From: Bacteroidales bacterium
GTDB lineage: Bacteria; Bacteroidota; Bacteroidia; Bacteroidales; Paludibacteraceae
NCBI GenBank assembly: GCA_900769035.1
Contig: CAAGFD010000190.1
Span: 1-7,226 of the forward strand
Direction: 5' to 3'
Length of the DNA: 7,226 nucleotides
In this document: positions 6,476 to 7,226 of the stretch, piece after piece
How the letters are laid out: each line of letters starts with the position of its first letter
How positions within the stretch are numbered: position 1 is the first letter of the stretch
Notes under the pieces: generated by a model
What the model was told of the DNA's origin: nothing
Databases searched by the model: none
Seen by the model: the letters and a program-made list of their open reading frames with translations, nothing else
Program-made: the position numbers and the translations under genes

Positions 6476-7226
6476 ATGAAAAAGATATGTTTTGCAATTA
6501 TTTTTATTCTACCTATTTATCTATTTGGTCAAGATTCCTTGCTCTTAAAATGTGCTGATTTACCCGGTTTTGGAATAAAATCTTCTATTAATTTGGAAGA
6601 ATATTTAACCATTAACATAGATGATGACAATTATAACGTTGAATATTCTCTTAATCTTCAATCTTTGAATTTTAGAGATACTACAATAGGTAAATTGTCA
6701 TTTTTTGAAATACAACTTCCTCAGAGTAGATATATAGGGTATGAGAATATTATCGGTCAACCAAAACTTCCGATAATTAATTTTTCTCTTCAAATTCCAG
6801 GTGTTTTGTATGACGAAAACTTTTTTGCAGATAATATTACTTGTTTTTATGAAGAAATTTCAGTAGATAATTATTATTTTCCTTATCAAGATTTTATAGG
6901 CGATAAAGAATCTGAATTCAATTTTAACGAAGATTATTATAGTACATCACATCAGTTAAACAATTATGTTAGTATATCTCCATTCAAAGCTGGACGTACT
7001 ACCGGAATAAATGTACTATTAAGACCTATACAATATAATCCTGTTACAGGAAAAGTGAGAATTATTAATTCAATTAACTTCGATATATCGTTAGCGAATG
7101 CTGAATTGAGTGATATATTTGCTTATGAATTTTTAGATTCAGAGGTTGTGATAGATGCTCCATTTTTGGGAGAGGATACGAAATTACCAATTAATTCTAA
7201 TCCAAATGGAAATATTTTGATAGTAA
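6476..7226 (+). CDS. Secreted protein with C25 (gingipain/PorU-like) peptidase propeptide-like region, 3'-partial
   Basis: The frame is open from 6425 to the end of the window, so only 250 codons are seen and the C-terminus is missing. The protein starts MKKICFAIIFILPIYLFGQDS, a clear signal peptide; cleavage after LFG would leave Gln first, as is common for exported Bacteroidota proteins. The next ~230 residues are rich in Asn, Ile, Tyr and Phe and resemble the propeptide of C25 peptidases: GQPKLPI at 94-100 matches the usual G-x-P-x-LP block, RPIQYNPVTGKVRI at 183-196 matches the family's 'P-x-x-YNP-x-T' segment, and NGNILIV at 244-250 looks like the strand that opens the catalytic domain. 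The His-Cys catalytic pair and any C-terminal type IX secretion signal would lie beyond the window. In-frame ATGs also occur at 6446 and 6461; I prefer 6476 because it puts the two lysines directly before the hydrophobic core. A and T content is much higher than in the upstream operon. Alternatives are a non-peptidase type IX secretion substrate or a PorU-like sortase. Confidence 0.65.
   Translation, partial: MKKICFAIIFILPIYLFGQDSLLLKCADLPGFGIKSSINLEEYLTINIDDDNYNVEYSLNLQSLNFRDTTIGKLSFFEIQLPQSRYIGYENIIGQPKLPIINFSLQIPGVLYDENFFADNITCFYEEISVDNYYFPYQDFIGDKESEFNFNEDYYSTSHQLNNYVSISPFKAGRTTGINVLLRPIQYNPVTGKVRIINSINFDISLANAELSDIFAYEFLDSEVVIDAPFLGEDTKLPINSNPNGNILIV

Overview
The window looks like a contig from a member of the Bacteroidota, most likely the order Bacteroidales. 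The evidence is: coding regions without recognisable Shine-Dalgarno sequences; a Bacteroides-type promoter (TTTG, 19 bases, TAnnTTTG); a signal peptide that leaves Gln at the new N-terminus; and protein types typical of this group (an amidase with a golvesin/xanthan-lyase-type domain, a fused formiminotransferase-cyclodeaminase, a gingipain-propeptide-like protein). All genes are on the + strand. The genus cannot be read from the sequence. The first 20 bases are not biological: they match the 3' end of the Illumina TruSeq adapter, so the real contig begins at base 21, inside a gene.

Bases 21 to 6029 hold three tightly spaced genes (gaps of 14 and 16 bases) that probably form one transcription unit. 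The first is a large zinc-dependent N-acetylmuramoyl-L-alanine amidase, cut off at its N-terminus, whose catalytic domain is split by an inserted golvesin/xanthan-lyase-CBD-like beta domain. The second is a glycosyltransferase of two GT-A-like halves, of which the C-terminal half looks fully competent. The third is ftcD, a complete bifunctional formiminotransferase-cyclodeaminase that takes the last steps of histidine degradation into the folate one-carbon pool. A strong intrinsic terminator follows ftcD at 6058-6096. The first two genes suggest cell-envelope work and the third is cytoplasmic folate metabolism, so the shared transcript is not explained by one pathway.

Bases 6030 to 6475 are an AT-rich intergenic region holding the terminator and one very good Bacteroidota promoter (6269-6299). 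It appears to drive a gene starting at 6476 that runs off the right end. That gene encodes a secreted protein whose visible 250 residues are a signal peptide and a region resembling the propeptide of C25 (gingipain/PorU-like) peptidases. The catalytic domain, if present, lies beyond the window. This last gene and its leader are much richer in A+T than the operon before them.

I see no RNA genes, CRISPR array, insertion sequence or attachment site. No wholly new system is evident. The points most worth checking are the adapter artefact, the split amidase, the twin-domain glycosyltransferase, the odd gene grouping, and the truncated C25-like gene.
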